Shown one piece after another: positions 57,802 through 64,000 of a DNA stretch of 64,000 bases (positions are counted from its first letter, which is position 1; every line of letters begins with the position of its first letter). The position numbers were made by a program, and so were the translations under genes. The stretch spans positions 320,331 through 384,330 of the forward strand of contig NZ_RAHJ01000019.1 of NCBI RefSeq assembly GCF_003605755.1, read 5' to 3'. This stretch comes from Tsuneonella suprasediminis. GTDB taxonomy: Bacteria > Pseudomonadota > Alphaproteobacteria > Sphingomonadales > Sphingomonadaceae. The notes below the pieces were generated by a model. It was not told the origin of the DNA, did not search any database, and was given only the letters and a program-made list of their open reading frames with translations.

Positions 57802-60627
57802 ATGGCAACGCGCATGCTTATCGATGCGCGCCACTCGGAAGAAACCCGGGTGGCGGTGCTCAAAGGCAACCGGATTGAGGAGTTCGATTTCGAGTCCTCA
57901 GATCACAAGCAGATCAAGGGCAATATCTATCTCGCCAAAGTTACCCGTGTAGAGCCTTCTCTGCAGGCCGCCTTCGTCGATTTCGGCGGCAATCGGCACG
58001 GTTTCCTCGCGTTCAGCGAAATCCACCCTGATTATTATCAGATCCCGAAGGAAGACCGCGAGGCGTTGCTGGCTGAAGAAGCTGCCGCGGCGGAGGAAGA
58101 GGCCGCCCTGCGCGCGCAGGAAGAGGAAGATGGCCACACCCCCGGTGATGAATATGACGCCGACGATGAAACAGGTGAAGCATTAGTCGAAGAAATCGCT
58201 GAAGATGGTGTCGAGGAAATCGACACGTCCGAGAAGGATGATGTCGCCACCATCGAAGAAGGTCAGCTTCAGGGCGATGACGAATCGGACGACGATTCTG
58301 ACGAAGACGACGACGATAGCGAAGATCAGTCGCGCGGCCGCCGTGGGCGAGGCCGTGGCCGCCGGCAGTCGCGCGGTGGCAACCGCAGCCGGGCGAAGGA
58401 AGTCGACGAAGTTCGTGCCAAGCGCCTTGCACTGCGTCGTCGCTACAAAATTCAGGACGTCATTCAGCGCCGCCAGGTTCTGCTCGTTCAGGTCGTGAAA
58501 GAGGAGCGTGGCAACAAAGGTGCGGCCCTTACGACCTACCTCAGCCTCGCAGGCCGCTATTGCGTATTGATGCCGAATTCCAGCCACGGCGGCGGCATCA
58601 GCCGGAAAATCAGTTCGGCTGCCGATCGCAAGCGATTGAAGACGATCGTTTCCGATCTCTCTTTGCCGCGTTCGATGGGTTTGATCGTGCGTACTGCGGG
58701 GCTCAGCCGCACGAAAACCGAAATCAAGCGCGATTTCGATTATCTCGCCCGCCTGTGGGATGAAATTCGCGAACGCACCCTCGGATCTTCGGCTCCGGCG
58801 ATGATCCATTCGGATTCCGACCTGATAAAACGTGCCATCCGTGACATCTACAACCGCGAGATCGAAGAGGTCGTGGTCGAAGGTGAAGAGGGCTATCGTT
58901 CGGCCAAGGAATTCATGAAGCTGCTCATGCCCAGCCACGCACGGCGGGTGAAGGCTTATTCCGACCCGGTGCCGCTGTTTCAGCGTTATGGCGCGGAAGA
59001 CCAGCTTCGGGCGATGTACGACCCCGAAGTGCAATTGAAGAGCGGTGGCTATCTCGTCATCAATCCGACCGAGGCACTGGTATCGATTGACATCAACTCC
59101 GGTCGTTCGACCAAAGAACATGGAATCGAAGCGACCGCGCTATCGACCAACCTCGAAGCGGCCAAGGAAATCGCCCGCCAGTTGCGCCTGCGTGACATGG
59201 CCGGCCTTGTCGTGATCGACTTCATCGACATGGAGCGCAGCGGAAATATCCGCAAGGTCGAACGCGCGATGAAGGATGCACTCAAAAATGATCGTGCTCG
59301 CATTCAGGTGGGGCGCATTTCAGGCTTTGGCCTGATGGAAATGAGCCGCCAGCGTCTGCGTACCGGTGTGCTGGAAGCCACAACGCGCGAATGCCCTCAT
59401 TGCGATGGCACAGGTTTGGTACGTACGGCATCGAGCGCCGGCCTTTCCGCACTGCGCCTGATCGAAGATGAGGCCGCACGCGGCAAAGGCACGATTATCA
59501 GCCTTTACGCATCGACCGAAGCTGCGGTGTATCTGCTCAACGCAAAGCGCGCCGATCTCGCTGAAATCGAAGCGCGTTATGGTGTGTCGGTTGAGGTGCT
59601 GCCCGAAGGTGAGGACGAAGGCGCAAAAATGCGCGTCACCAGCTCTGGCCCACGTCCGACTTCCGCACCCCGCTTCGATCCCATCGTCGACGATAGCGAC
59701 GACGAAGACGATCTCGACGATAGCGAGATGGAAGGCGATGACGACGAGCGCGACGGCGATGACGATCGTCCGCGCAAGAAGCGTCGGCGGCGTCGTGGAG
59801 GTCGGGGCCGCAAGCGTGACGCTGGCGATGCGAACACGCGCGACGATGAAGAAGCCTCCGAAGGCGAAAGCGATACTTCGGACGACGAAGATCGCTCTGA
59901 TGAGGCGACCTCGGACGACGATGAAAAGCCTAAGAAGCGCCGCCGCCGTGGTGGTCGTCGCCGTCGCGGGCGCAACCGGGACGAAGCTGGCGAAGAGGGT
60001 GGCAACGACAGCGAAGATACCGCTGAAGAGGTCATCTCCGAAGCCAGTGCGGACGAGGTGGCCGAGCAGATTGGCGAACAACTCACAGACGACATCGCAG
60101 TCGTTGGTGAAGCCGAGACCGATCCTACGCCCAAGCCAAAGCGCCGCACCCGCCGGAAAAAGGCAGAGCCAGAAGCCGAGAAGACCGAGGCTGCGAAAGC
60201 AGAAGCAGCAGCGACCGCGAGTGAAGACGCTCCCGACGAGAAGCCTAAGCGCCGCACTCGACGCAAGAAGGCGGATATCGAAGCAGAGGCCGCTGCGGAA
60301 ACAGTGGCACCGCCTGCTGAAGAGAAGCCCAAGCGCACCCGCCGTAAGAAGGCGGAGCCAAAGGCGGTAACCGAGGTAGACGAAGCGCAATCGGCAGAGG
60401 TAGCGCCCGCGGAAGAAGAAGCGCCCACGGTCAAGAAACCTGCTCGCGCTCCCAGAAGGAAGAAAGCGCCCGCCACTGCGAAGGCCGCTCCTGAGGAAAC
60501 GCAGGAAGAGGAATCTGCGCCAGAGCAACCGGTTGCGTCAGAACCCGCCGAGTCTGCGCCTGCAGAAGCCAACAAACCAGATGCCAAACCGCGTCGGGGA
60601 TGGTGGCAGCGCACCTTCGGAGAATAG
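57802..60627 (+). CDS. rne: Ribonuclease E
   Basis: RNase E (941 aa) makes rate-limiting cuts in mRNA and processes rRNA and tRNA. The S1 domain is split by an acidic then Arg/Gly-rich insertion (about residues 90-205) and resumes at YKIQDVIQRRQVLLVQV. Catalytic Asp residues lie in VSIDINSGRS and VVIDFIDME, and the Zn-link is CPHCDGTG. The C-terminal half (from about 635) is disordered, alternating acidic stretches with Arg-rich blocks and four KPKRRTRRKKA-like repeats, and ends GWWQRTFGE. This tail should bind RNA and degradosome partners. The ATG at 57802 is the family start. Confidence 0.96.
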   Translation: MATRMLIDARHSEETRVAVLKGNRIEEFDFESSDHKQIKGNIYLAKVTRVEPSLQAAFVDFGGNRHGFLAFSEIHPDYYQIPKEDREALLAEEAAAAEEEAALRAQEEEDGHTPGDEYDADDETGEALVEEIAEDGVEEIDTSEKDDVATIEEGQLQGDDESDDDSDEDDDDSEDQSRGRRGRGRGRRQSRGGNRSRAKEVDEVRAKRLALRRRYKIQDVIQRRQVLLVQVVKEERGNKGAALTTYLSLAGRYCVLMPNSSHGGGISRKISSAADRKRLKTIVSDLSLPRSMGLIVRTAGLSRTKTEIKRDFDYLARLWDEIRERTLGSSAPAMIHSDSDLIKRAIRDIYNREIEEVVVEGEEGYRSAKEFMKLLMPSHARRVKAYSDPVPLFQRYGAEDQLRAMYDPEVQLKSGGYLVINPTEALVSIDINSGRSTKEHGIEATALSTNLEAAKEIARQLRLRDMAGLVVIDFIDMERSGNIRKVERAMKDALKNDRARIQVGRISGFGLMEMSRQRLRTGVLEATTRECPHCDGTGLVRTASSAGLSALRLIEDEAARGKGTIISLYASTEAAVYLLNAKRADLAEIEARYGVSVEVLPEGEDEGAKMRVTSSGPRPTSAPRFDPIVDDSDDEDDLDDSEMEGDDDERDGDDDRPRKKRRRRRGGRGRKRDAGDANTRDDEEASEGESDTSDDEDRSDEATSDDDEKPKKRRRRGGRRRRGRNRDEAGEEGGNDSEDTAEEVISEASADEVAEQIGEQLTDDIAVVGEAETDPTPKPKRRTRRKKAEPEAEKTEAAKAEAAATASEDAPDEKPKRRTRRKKADIEAEAAAETVAPPAEEKPKRTRRKKAEPKAVTEVDEAQSAEVAPAEEEAPTVKKPARAPRRKKAPATAKAAPEETQEEESAPEQPVASEPAESAPAEANKPDAKPRRGWWQRTFGE
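60133..60468 (+). repeat. Four basic repeats in the RNase E tail
   Basis: The coding repeats are at 60133-60165 and 60241-60273 (both KPKRRTRRKKA), 60325-60354 (KPKRTRRKKA) and 60433-60468 (KKPARAPRRKKA). They are spaced by 25-35 residues of Glu/Ala-rich linker. They resemble RNA-binding arginine-rich motifs. The periodic arrangement suggests internal duplication. Confidence 0.8.
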
Positions 60628-60647
60628 CAGCGCTTGAAATACCAAGA

Positions 60648-60687
60648 AATAAGCCCCGGTTTTCGTTCGTGAAGACCGGGGCTTATT
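60648..60687 (+). terminator. Rho-independent terminator of rne
   Basis: AATAAGCCCCGG (60648-60659) and CCGGGGCTTATT (60676-60687) form a perfect 12-bp stem with a 16-nt loop, 20 nt after the rne stop. CTTTC follows. It is the strongest terminator-like hairpin in the window. Confidence 0.85.
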
Positions 60688-60689
60688 CT

Positions 60690-61074
60690 TTCAATGCCGC
60701 TGCGGGAAAGCCATCGCGCCTTGGACTCGGGCCAATCCCGCCGAAATTGATTGCCGTTTCGGTTGCATCACACCGTTGATTGTCCCCACCCTATCGACAT
60801 TGCGGGGTATCGCCATGCGCCAATGGCTCCGCCAAGCTTAGCGCAGCCATCGTGATTTTCGGCGCCCCGGGCAAGTTATCCTCCGGGGAATAATGCACTT
60901 TTCATGTAGCACCCCCGCTCGCATAGCTCCCTCCTCCATCATTCCGCCAAAACGCATCGCTGCTATTATCGCATCAGAGTGAAGGCATTCGCGCCGCTGA
61001 ATTTGCGCCCACGCTTGCTCTCGACGCTCAACGCGTTAGAGAGGCGACGCAAAGCTCAAACAGGATCGGAAGCG
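60690..61074 (+). promoter_or_regulatory. Intergenic region upstream of sdhB with candidate promoter
   Basis: No gene was recognised in these 385 nt between the rne terminator and sdhB. A good -10 box TATTAT is at 60964-60969, with a partial -35 TTCCGC at 60942-60947 (16-nt spacing), which would give a leader of about 100 nt. An in-frame upstream start for sdhB at 60979 is not favoured, as the extra 32 residues do not resemble the family. Confidence 0.35.
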
Positions 61075-61857
61075 ATGGCGACCTTCACTCTCCCCAAAAA
61101 CTCCAGGATCACCGGCAAGGGGCAGCGCCACACTGCCGATGGTGCGAGCCGGATCAAGAAGTTCAAAATCTATCGCTATGATCCCGACAGCGGGGAAAAT
61201 CCGCGCTACGATACGTTCGAAGTTGATCTCGACAACTGCGGCCCGATGGTCCTCGACGCACTTATCAAGATCAAGAACGAGATCGATCCGACTCTCACAT
61301 TCCGCCGGTCGTGTCGCGAAGGCATTTGCGGATCATGCGCGATGAACCTCAATGGCCGCAACGGCCTCGCGTGCACCACAGCAATGGAAGACCTCAAGGG
61401 TGAAATCCGCATCACGCCATTGCCCAGCATGGAAGTGGTGAAGGATCTCGTTCCCGACTTCACCCATTTCTACGCACAATATGCGTCGATCCGTCCCTGG
61501 CTGCAAGCTGTGACCCCGACGCCGAGCGGAAAGGAACGCCTGCAAAGCCCGGAACAGCGCGACAAACTGGATGGCCTGTACGAGTGCATTCTGTGCGCCT
61601 GTTGTTCGACCTCGTGTCCCAGTTACTGGTGGAATTCCGACAAGTTCCTTGGCCCGGCTATCTTGCTGCAAGCATATCGTTGGCTGGCCGATAGCCGTGA
61701 TGAAATGACCGGCGAACGGCTCGATGCATTGGAAGATCCCTTCCGTCTCTATCGTTGCCACACGATCATGAACTGTTCGAACGTTTGCCCGAAAGGCCTC
61801 AGCCCGGCTCGTGCCATCGCCGAAATCAAGAAGATGCAGGCCGAACGGCAAATCTGA
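61075..61857 (+). CDS. sdhB: Succinate dehydrogenase iron-sulfur subunit
   Basis: SdhB (260 aa) passes electrons from the flavoprotein to ubiquinone in complex II. The [2Fe-2S] ligands are in [16 protein letters not shown] and ACTT. The [4Fe-4S] and [3Fe-4S] ligands are in [12 protein letters not shown] and [14 protein letters not shown]. sdhC, sdhD and sdhA are not next to it; the upstream gene is rne behind a terminator, so sdhB is separated from its partners or they lie outside the window. A thioesterase gene follows 2 nt later. Confidence 0.97.
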   Translation: MATFTLPKNSRITGKGQRHTADGASRIKKFKIYRYDPDSGENPRYDTFEVDLDNCGPMVLDALIKIKNEIDPTLTFRRSCREGICGSCAMNLNGRNGLACTTAMEDLKGEIRITPLPSMEVVKDLVPDFTHFYAQYASIRPWLQAVTPTPSGKERLQSPEQRDKLDGLYECILCACCSTSCPSYWWNSDKFLGPAILLQAYRWLADSRDEMTGERLDALEDPFRLYRCHTIMNCSNVCPKGLSPARAIAEIKKMQAERQI

Positions 61858-61859
61858 TC

Positions 61860-62315
61860 GTGGACGGCGCAAGCCCGAACTTCATCTACGAACCACACCC
61901 GGAACACCCCGGGTGGCATAGCTGGCGGTTGCGTGACGACACACTGTTCAACGCGCAAGTGATGGGCGAAATGCTCGTCCGCACGGAAAACGGCAAGTGT
62001 CGGTTACGGATGTTTCCAGCGCGCAAGCATCAGAATTTGCTCGGCATGATTCACGGCGCGGTCACTCTTGGACTGATCGATATTTCCATGTTCGCTGCAC
62101 TTCGCACCCTCAGTTCGGGCGATGCGGGTGGTTCTGTAACGCTGGAATTGTCCACTCAGTTCATTGGCGCAGGCCAGCCAGACCGACCGCTGGATGCCGT
62201 GGTGGAAATTCTCCGTGAAACGCGGCGGCTGTTGTTTGTCCGGGGCGAAGTAGTTCAGGGCGATAATCTTGTGGCCGGATTTACCGGAATTGTTCGCAAA
62301 GCCAGCGAGAAGTGA
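61860..62315 (+). CDS. PaaI-type hotdog-fold thioesterase
   Basis: This 151-aa protein has a hotdog-fold pattern, with the segment NLLGMIHGAVTLGLIDISMFAAL that matches the HGG-type catalytic helix of PaaI thioesterases, and later VTLELSTQFIGAG and VAGFTGIVRK strands. It likely hydrolyses an acyl-CoA, substrate unknown. The GTG at 61860 lies 2 nt after the sdhB stop and is the best start; the frame further upstream runs through sdhB. zapE begins 7 nt downstream. Confidence 0.82.
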   Translation: MDGASPNFIYEPHPEHPGWHSWRLRDDTLFNAQVMGEMLVRTENGKCRLRMFPARKHQNLLGMIHGAVTLGLIDISMFAALRTLSSGDAGGSVTLELSTQFIGAGQPDRPLDAVVEILRETRRLLFVRGEVVQGDNLVAGFTGIVRKASEK

Positions 62316-62322
62316 TCAATCG

Positions 62323-63447
62323 ATGACTGGTATGCTCGCGCGCTACGAAGCGCTTGTGGCCGCCAATGAGCTGCGGCCGGACCCGGATCAACGCGCTGCC
62401 GCTCTGGCGCTGGATGCCCTCCAGCATTCGCTAGAAGCCGCCAGCAACGCAAGAAGCACCGGCTTTTTAAGCAGGTTGTTCGGAAAATCGAAGGCGGTAC
62501 GCCCGCGCGGCCTCTACATCTGGGGCGGTGTCGGGCGCGGAAAATCCATGCTCATGGATCTGTTCGTGAATACCCTCGGCATTTCGGCTAAACGGCGTGT
62601 CCACTTTCATGCCTTTATGCTGGAGGTTGACCGTCTGATCCGCGATGAACGCGCGAAAGAAAGCGGTGATTCGATCGCCCCTGTGGCGGCGCGACTGGCA
62701 CAGGGCATCCGCTGCCTGGCATTCGACGAAATGGTGGTGACCAACACCGCCGATGCAGCGATCATGAGCCGTCTTTTCACTGCTCTGATCCGCGATGAAG
62801 GGGTGATCGTCGTCACCACCAGCAATCGCCCTCCCCGCGATTTATATAAGGACGGGCTAAACCGGTCGCTGTTTCTTCCCTTCATCGACCTCGTCGAAGC
62901 TGAAATGGACGTTACCACCCTTGATGGTCCTGTCGATTATCGGCTGGACCGACTGGGCGGGATTGAAACATGGCACACGCCGCTTGGTGAAAACTCTACC
63001 GCGCAAGTACGCGAGGCGTTCTATCGGTTGACCGATTACAAACCGGAAGATGCCGCACACGTGCCGAGCGCTGAGCTCGACCTTGGCGGCGGGCGGACAA
63101 TGCATGTCCCCAAGAGTCTTAAAGGCGTTGCCGTGTTCAGCTTCAAGCGGCTGTGTGGCGAGAACCGGGGGGCTGCGGACTATTTGGCGATTGCTCAGGC
63201 ATATCATACGGTGATTGTCGTCGGCATCCCCATTCTGGGGCCGGAAAACCGCAATGAAGCGCTCCGTTTTACCAAGCTGGTCGACGCACTTTACGAAAAC
63301 AACGTCATCCTGTTTGCCACCGCCAACGCCGAGCCCGGCGCTTTATATCCCACCGGCGATGGCAGCTTTGAATTCGCCCGTACAGTCAGCCGTTTGGAAG
63401 AGATGCAAAGCGCCGACTATCTGGCGAAAGGGCACGGCGCGCACTGA
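62323..63447 (+). CDS. zapE: AFG1-like ATPase, cell division protein ZapE
   Basis: This 374-aa AAA-type ATPase belongs to the AFG1/ZapE family, which in E. coli affects the Z ring under stress and in mitochondria helps turn over respiratory subunits. Walker A is GGVGRGKS (residues 68-75), Walker B is LAFDEM, and the sensor region VVTTSNRPPRDLYKDGLNR is typical. The ATG at 62323 is chosen over one 54 nt upstream that lies inside the thioesterase gene. Its place behind sdhB may echo the mitochondrial link to respiratory complexes (inference). Confidence 0.93.
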   Translation: MTGMLARYEALVAANELRPDPDQRAAALALDALQHSLEAASNARSTGFLSRLFGKSKAVRPRGLYIWGGVGRGKSMLMDLFVNTLGISAKRRVHFHAFMLEVDRLIRDERAKESGDSIAPVAARLAQGIRCLAFDEMVVTNTADAAIMSRLFTALIRDEGVIVVTTSNRPPRDLYKDGLNRSLFLPFIDLVEAEMDVTTLDGPVDYRLDRLGGIETWHTPLGENSTAQVREAFYRLTDYKPEDAAHVPSAELDLGGGRTMHVPKSLKGVAVFSFKRLCGENRGAADYLAIAQAYHTVIVVGIPILGPENRNEALRFTKLVDALYENNVILFATANAEPGALYPTGDGSFEFARTVSRLEEMQSADYLAKGHGAH

Positions 63448-63451
63448 AACT

Positions 63452-63481
63452 GCCCGATATCGGCGGCAACCGATACCGGGC
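63452..63481 (+). terminator. Terminator between converging zapE and the crotonase gene
   Basis: GCCCGATATCGG (63452-63463) and CCGATACCGGGC (63470-63481) form a 12-bp stem with one A-C mismatch and a 6-nt CGGCAA loop. CATTTCTCTTGTTT follows on the plus strand, giving a U-rich tail. It starts 4 nt after the zapE stop. Confidence 0.75.
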
Positions 63482-63498
63482 CATTTCTCTTGTTTCGA

Positions 63499-64000
63499 TC
63501 AGGCCGCCCGCGCCAGTTTACGCTGTGCATTGGCGAGACGATTCATCACCTTCAAATCCTGATCGCGCAATTGCAGCGCCGCTTCGGCCCACAGCTCCGT
63601 AATCCGGTTTAGCTCATCCAGCGTGAGCGGAGCGGCTGTCCGCATAGCTTTGCGTTCGGCCACAAGGCCGGCATGGCGTCGGGTCGCGCGTTTGATGAAT
63701 TCCCGGCAGACAGCCAGCCCCTCGCCCGGTTCGGCAAGATGGTGGACGATACCCAGATCATACATCTGCTGAGCGGTATATGTATCGTTCGACTGGATGA
63801 TGCGTTCAGCCATCGCAGTGCCCAGCTTGCGCGAAAGCAATGCATGAGCACCCATTCCAGGGAACAGCCCGAACAGCACCTCTGGCAAGCCGAATGTCGC
63901 ATCGCGGTCGGCTATCAGATAATCAAAGCTTAGCAGCGCCTCGAAACCACCGCCCAATGCAGCCCCTTCGACGAGACCAATCGTAAGCGTCGGCTTCTCC
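63499..64000 (-). CDS. RpfF-like crotonase (partial, 5' end outside window)
   Basis: The C-terminal about 167 residues of a crotonase-superfamily protein are present; the frame is open through the right edge, so the true start is outside. The oxyanion and catalytic segments EGAALGGGFEALLSFD and FGLPEVLFGLFPGMGAHALL keep both candidate Glu residues. The C-terminal helices (LTLDELNRITELWAEAALQLRDQDL) look like RpfF-type DSF synthases, which make diffusible fatty-acid signals. A plain enoyl-CoA hydratase remains possible until the N-terminus is seen. Confidence 0.75.
   Translation of the reverse strand, partial: EKPTLTIGLVEGAALGGGFEALLSFDYLIADRDATFGLPEVLFGLFPGMGAHALLSRKLGTAMAERIIQSNDTYTAQQMYDLGIVHHLAEPGEGLAVCREFIKRATRRHAGLVAERKAMRTAAPLTLDELNRITELWAEAALQLRDQDLKVMNRLANAQRKLARAA

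Noticed and set aside
57410-57802. 130-codon open frame in the rne leader
   Set aside because: It ends inside the rne start, has no ribosome site and its composition is that of non-coding GC-rich DNA; the leader explanation is preferred.
59320-60614. Long minus-strand frames opposite the RNase E tail
   Set aside because: They mirror the charged repeats of RNase E, giving Leu/Arg/Phe- or Ser-rich nonsense with no motif.
1-64000. Mobile elements, CRISPR arrays, tRNA and rRNA genes, toxin-antitoxin pairs
   Set aside because: None was recognised. The genes are mostly core functions, with no transposase, integrase, direct-repeat array or cloverleaf seen; a tRNAscan or repeat search could not be run.

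Overview
The window is chromosomal core DNA of an alphaproteobacterium, most likely order Sphingomonadales and probably an Erythrobacteraceae-like genus. This rests on protein sequence character and gene order: secG-pyrG beside tpiA, a 14-gene nuo operon running into birA-coaX-rnj-DUF1467, an alphaproteobacterial GTTC-N7-GTTC SOS box in front of lexA, and RNase E with an acidic insertion in its S1 domain. No rRNA, tRNA, CRISPR array, insertion sequence or prophage was recognised. The genus is inference, because no 16S or phylogeny is available here.

Layout. 0.1-3.0 kb (minus): pyrG, secG, tpiA. 3.1-13.6 kb (plus): a PpiD-type membrane foldase, trpE, a YigE-like lipoprotein, a proline iminopeptidase, trpG-trpD-trpC, moaC-moeA and lexA with its own SOS box. 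comEC lies on the minus strand between lexA and gltX. gltX, gltA and a small membrane protein follow on the plus strand to 18.8 kb. 18.8-22.7 kb (minus): an accessory-looking run of a histidine-kinase-like protein without the phospho-acceptor His, an unknown helical protein, a nucleotidyltransferase/membrane fusion, and an Hpt-like protein without its His. Divergent from it is an 881-residue TipN-like membrane coiled-coil protein.

25.4-45.2 kb (minus): one long, tightly packed transcription unit, nuoABCDEFGHIJKLMN then birA, coaX, rnj and a DUF1467 gene. Most neighbours overlap by ATGA/GTGA/TTGA or TGATG. Five non-canonical genes are woven into the nuo genes with the same start-stop overlaps: a lipoprotein (nuoC/nuoD), a 60-aa two-TM protein (nuoD/nuoE), 56-aa and 46-aa two-TM proteins (nuoE/nuoF), and a secreted four-cysteine protein with two internal repeats (nuoF/nuoG). 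This is the most interesting feature of the window.

45.3-64.0 kb: an aldehyde dehydrogenase (minus), a thiolase (plus), a secreted SH3 protein (minus), a 2-hydroxyacid dehydrogenase (plus), then a minus-strand run of cell-wall and housekeeping genes (amidase, PBP1A, secreted peroxiredoxin, prfB, a lipoprotein-type methyltransferase, a nitronate-monooxygenase-like flavoprotein). RNase E with a long leader and a strong terminator follows, then sdhB, a thioesterase, zapE with a terminator, and a partial RpfF-like crotonase running off the right edge.

Functionally the window joins respiration and the TCA cycle (nuo, gltA, sdhB), tryptophan and molybdopterin synthesis, cofactor genes (coaX, birA), both RNase E and RNase J, SOS control and envelope growth. 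Starts were chosen by Shine-Dalgarno spacing, overlap with the upstream stop and family length; many are GTG or TTG.
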